A DNA stretch of 7,135 nt from Candidatus Woesearchaeota archaeon (lineage in GTDB: Archaea > Nanobdellota > Nanobdellia > Woesearchaeales > UBA525), in the NCBI GenBank assembly GCA_023252315.1, contig JAJPEB010000069.1, forward strand, positions 1 to 7,135. The letters run 5' to 3'. Each line of letters starts with the position of its first letter. Position 1 is the first letter of the stretch. The notes below the pieces were generated by a model. That model saw only the letters and a program-made list of their open reading frames with translations. It made no database searches and was not told the DNA's origin. Made by a program: the position numbers and the translations under genes. This document shows positions 5,478-7,135 of the stretch, piece by piece.

Positions 5478-6560
5478 GAACTTGTAGTCCGTGCCGTCCT
5501 TGAGCGCAGCGATGTCCGCCGCGACCATGATCCTCACGAGCTCCTTGAAGCGCACAGTGGGCTCCCAGCCGAGCTCGCGCCTCGCCTTGCCCGCGTCGCC
5601 GATGAGCAGGTCCACTTCCGTGGGCCTGAGGTAGCGCGGGTCGATCTCGACGACGGCCTTTCCCGTCCTCTTGTCCACGCCCTGCTCCTGCGCGCCCTTG
5701 CCGCGCCACGCGAGCGCGATGCCCGCGCACGCGAACGCCTCCTCGCACAGCTCGCGCACGGAGTGCGTCTCGCCCGTCGCGATGACGTAGTCCTCGGGAC
5801 GCTCGCGCTGGAGCATGCGCCACATCGCGTCGACGTAGTCGGGCGCGTAGCCCCAGTCGCGCTTCGCGTCGAGGTTGCCGAGGTAGAGGCGCTCCTGCTT
5901 GCCCGCCGCGATCATCGCGACCGCGCGCGTGACCTTCCTCGTGACGAACGTGCCGCCCCTGCGCGGGCTCTCGTGGTTGAAGAGGATGCCGTTGCACGCG
6001 AACAGCCCGTACGCCTCGCGGTAGTTCCTCGTGATCCAGAACGCGTACACCTTCGCGGCACCGTACGGGCTTCGCGGGTAGAAGGGCGTCGTCTCGCGCT
6101 GGGGCGTCTCCTGCACGAGCCCGAACATCTCGCTGCTGCTCGCCTGGTAGAAGCGCGTCTGCGGGCTGTGCTTGCGCACGGCCTCGAGGATGTGCAGCGC
6201 GGACACGCCCGTCGCCTCCGCGGTGTACGCGGGGATCTCGAAGCTCACCTTGACGTGGCTCTGCGCGCCGAGGTTGTAGAGCTCGTCGGGCTGGATCTCG
6301 CGGATGAGCGTGCCGAGGCTGCCCGCGTCCGCGATGTCGCCGTAGTGGAGGATGAGGCGCTGCCCGCGCTCGTGCGGGTCCTGGAAGAGGTGCTCGATGC
6401 GGTCCGTGTTGAACGTGCTCGCGCGCCGGATGACGCCGTGCACGAGGTAGCCCTTCTGGAGGAGGAGCTCCGCGAGATAGCTGCCGTCCTGGCCCGTGAT
6501 GCCCGTGACGAGCGCGACCTTGGGCGTGGCCTTCGCTGGGGATTTCGGTGACCTGGGCAA
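5472..6560 (-). CDS. gmd: GDP-mannose 4,6-dehydratase
   Basis: Converts GDP-D-mannose to GDP-4-keto-6-deoxy-D-mannose with bound NADP, the entry step to GDP-fucose, rhamnose, perosamine and colitose. The 362 residues are near the family's usual length. The Rossmann motif VTGITGQDGSYLAE has G20, G23 and G26; RRASTFNTDRIEHLF (45-59), YNLGAQSHVKVSFE (95-108) and NHESPRRGGTFVTRK (195-209) are Gmd signatures. The catalytic set is present: Ser142 and Glu144 in SSSEMFG, Tyr166 and Lys170 in YGAAK. YLRPTEVDLL is also typical. The start is TTG at 6560: no ATG or GTG lies in frame between the upstream stop (6597-6599) and the first conserved strand, and GAGGGAG sits 4 nt before the TTG. It is the first gene of a two-gene unit with the colD-like gene 7 nt downstream. 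Identification is very secure; the start codon less so. Confidence 0.96.
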   Translation of the reverse strand: MPRSPKSPAKATPKVALVTGITGQDGSYLAELLLQKGYLVHGVIRRASTFNTDRIEHLFQDPHERGQRLILHYGDIADAGSLGTLIREIQPDELYNLGAQSHVKVSFEIPAYTAEATGVSALHILEAVRKHSPQTRFYQASSSEMFGLVQETPQRETTPFYPRSPYGAAKVYAFWITRNYREAYGLFACNGILFNHESPRRGGTFVTRKVTRAVAMIAAGKQERLYLGNLDAKRDWGYAPDYVDAMWRMLQRERPEDYVIATGETHSVRELCEEAFACAGIALAWRGKGAQEQGVDKRTGKAVVEIDPRYLRPTEVDLLIGDAGKARRELGWEPTVRFKELVRIMVAADIAALKDGTDYKFR

Positions 6561-6591
6561 GATGCTCCCTCGCGGCGGGAGTGCCGCAGGA

Positions 6592-6601
6592 GGTTTTTAA
6601 G
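6592..6601 (-). promoter_or_regulatory. TATA-like box for gmd
   Basis: The minus strand reads CTTAAAAACC, with the A/T core centred near 6597. Transcription would start near 6571, leaving about 11 nt of leader with GAGGGAG at 6565-6571 before the TTG. So gmd probably has a short leader with a ribosome site rather than a leaderless start. The site is downstream of the folded element at 6645-6742, which therefore would not be in this transcript. Confidence 0.55.
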
Positions 6602-6644
6602 GCTGTTGCTCTATTGCGCTTTCTCTCCATGCTAACGTTTCGAG

Positions 6645-6742
6645 GTGCGCTGCCTTGGAGTCTGACAGGAGAGACCCCGATTCATGCAGGGGTCTCGACG
6701 TAAATCCTGCGAGGGACGAGCAGTAAAAACTCCGCAGCGCAC
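6645..6742. other. Multi-stem folded element, possible small RNA, 3' UTR structure or small inverted-repeat element
   Basis: Four nested Watson-Crick stems: GTGCGCTGC (6645-6653) with GCAGCGCAC (6734-6742), 9 bp; after a 3-nt bulge, GGAGT (6657-6661) with ACTCC (6729-6733), 5 bp; after a large internal loop, CAGGA (6666-6670) with TCCTG (6705-6709), 5 bp; and directly stacked, GAGACCCC (6671-6678) with GGGGTCTC (6689-6696), 8 bp, closed by a 10-nt loop. An 8-nt bulge (6697-6704) lies on one side of the upper part. The pairs are Watson-Crick, so the strand cannot be decided. On the minus strand it starts 7 nt after the stop codon of the 6750-7135 gene and includes a T5 run, so it may be that gene's 3' end or terminator. 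On the plus strand it is followed by GGCTTTT. It matches no RNA family I recognise; terminal inverted repeats of about 14 bp would also fit a small mobile element. Confidence 0.55.
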
Positions 6743-6749
6743 TGGCTTT

Positions 6750-7135
6750 TCATCTCGCCATCTTCCACGCCAGCGCGTACGGCACGACCAGCGCCACCGC
6801 CGCGAGCGCCGCGAGCAGCAGCACGGCCGCGTACGAGATCGCCTGCAGCGCGGCGTCTCCTCCGGCAGGCGCGTACGCGTCGATCGTGGCGGCGGGGTTC
6901 GCCCAGCGCAGCGAGTAGAAGTAGAAGTTGTCCGTGAGCGGCGCGTCGCGCTTCACCTCCGCGGGAAATTGGGCGTCGAACGCGTAGAGCTCGTAGCGCT
7001 GCCCCTGCGCGCCGCCCACGCTCGCCACCATGGCGCCTCCCGACGCGAGCGCGTTCTGCACGAGCTGGCCGTCGAGGTAGGTCATGTCCTGCGTGATCTT
7101 GTCAGGCCCCCAGCCGCAGTCCCCGCTCGCGCAGC
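6750..7135 (-). CDS. C-terminal part of a membrane-anchored protein, unknown family
   Basis: The frame is open at the right edge, so only the last 127 residues are visible. Reading starts CASGDCGWGPDKITQD and continues through an ATG at 7085 that is probably internal. The visible part has a soluble-looking segment with two Cys near the edge, TYLDGQLVQNALASGG, several aromatic residues (NFYFYSLRW) and then one hydrophobic helix (AISYAAVLLLAALAAVALVV) just before a short basic end (WKMAR). The topology suggests an outside domain anchored by a final helix, with the tail in the cytoplasm. In this island a surface-glycan membrane enzyme, such as a large glycosyltransferase or polysaccharide protein, is possible, but nothing visible proves it. 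The stop TGA (6752-6750) lies 7 nt before the folded element. Confidence 0.7.
   Translation of the reverse strand, partial: CASGDCGWGPDKITQDMTYLDGQLVQNALASGGAMVASVGGAQGQRYELYAFDAQFPAEVKRDAPLTDNFYFYSLRWANPAATIDAYAPAGGDAALQAISYAAVLLLAALAAVALVVPYALAWKMAR

Noticed and set aside
3944..5479. Long plus-strand open frame of 511 codons opposite the colD-like gene
   Set aside because: It is low-complexity Arg/Val/Ala/Asp sequence antisense to a well-supported PLP enzyme; no start signal or family feature.
6560..6630. Upstream ATG near 6630 on the minus strand as the gmd start
   Set aside because: That ATG opens a different frame. The gmd frame has a stop at 6597-6599, after which only the TTG at 6560 can initiate.
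6645..6742. Selenocysteine tRNA or other tRNA
   Set aside because: A 9-bp outer stem and a TCA in the terminal loop were suggestive, but the stems are nested in one line, with no D or T arm and no GTTCGA-type T loop.

Overview
This is a strongly GC-rich accessory stretch that looks archaeal. The evidence is promoter architecture rather than any marker gene: most genes have an A/T-only box (TTATAA, TATATAT, TTAA, ATATAA) centred about 24-28 nt before the chosen start codon. That is where an archaeal TATA box sits for leaderless transcripts. The one tightly coupled downstream gene (at 5464) instead has a clear Shine-Dalgarno. The proteins are Arg-rich and do not look haloarchaeally acidic, so I do not assign a lineage.

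The window is a surface-glycan island, almost all on the minus strand. In transcription order from the right edge: the 3' end of a gene for a membrane protein with a C-terminal anchor (6750-7135); an intergenic region holding a 98-nt multi-stem folded element (6645-6742); gmd, GDP-mannose 4,6-dehydratase (5472-6560); a ColD-like PLP-dependent 3-dehydratase (4250-5464); a small, probably frameshifted two-helix membrane protein (3969-4174); a GDP-fucose-synthase/ColC-like epimerase-reductase (2928-3917); a GT4-type glycosyltransferase (1585-2868); and a GT2 glycosyltransferase running off the left edge (1-1054). One gene of unknown function (1149-1628) is on the plus strand. It diverges from the GT2 gene at a symmetric TATA box and converges with and overlaps the GT4 gene.

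The metabolic reading is a route to a GDP-3,6-dideoxyhexose. Gmd makes GDP-4-keto-6-deoxymannose. The DegT-fold enzyme has His in place of the PLP-binding Lys, as in ColD, and would remove the C3 hydroxyl. The epimerase-reductase keeps the Ser/Tyr/Lys plus Cys and His residues needed to epimerise and reduce the product, giving GDP-L-colitose or a close relative. The two glycosyltransferases would use this or related sugars on a cell-surface glycan. GDP-mannose supply genes (manB/manC) are not in the window.

The points most worth following are the archaeal colitose-type pathway, the folded element before gmd, the symmetric divergent promoter at 1121-1126, and the one-base frameshift in the small membrane gene.
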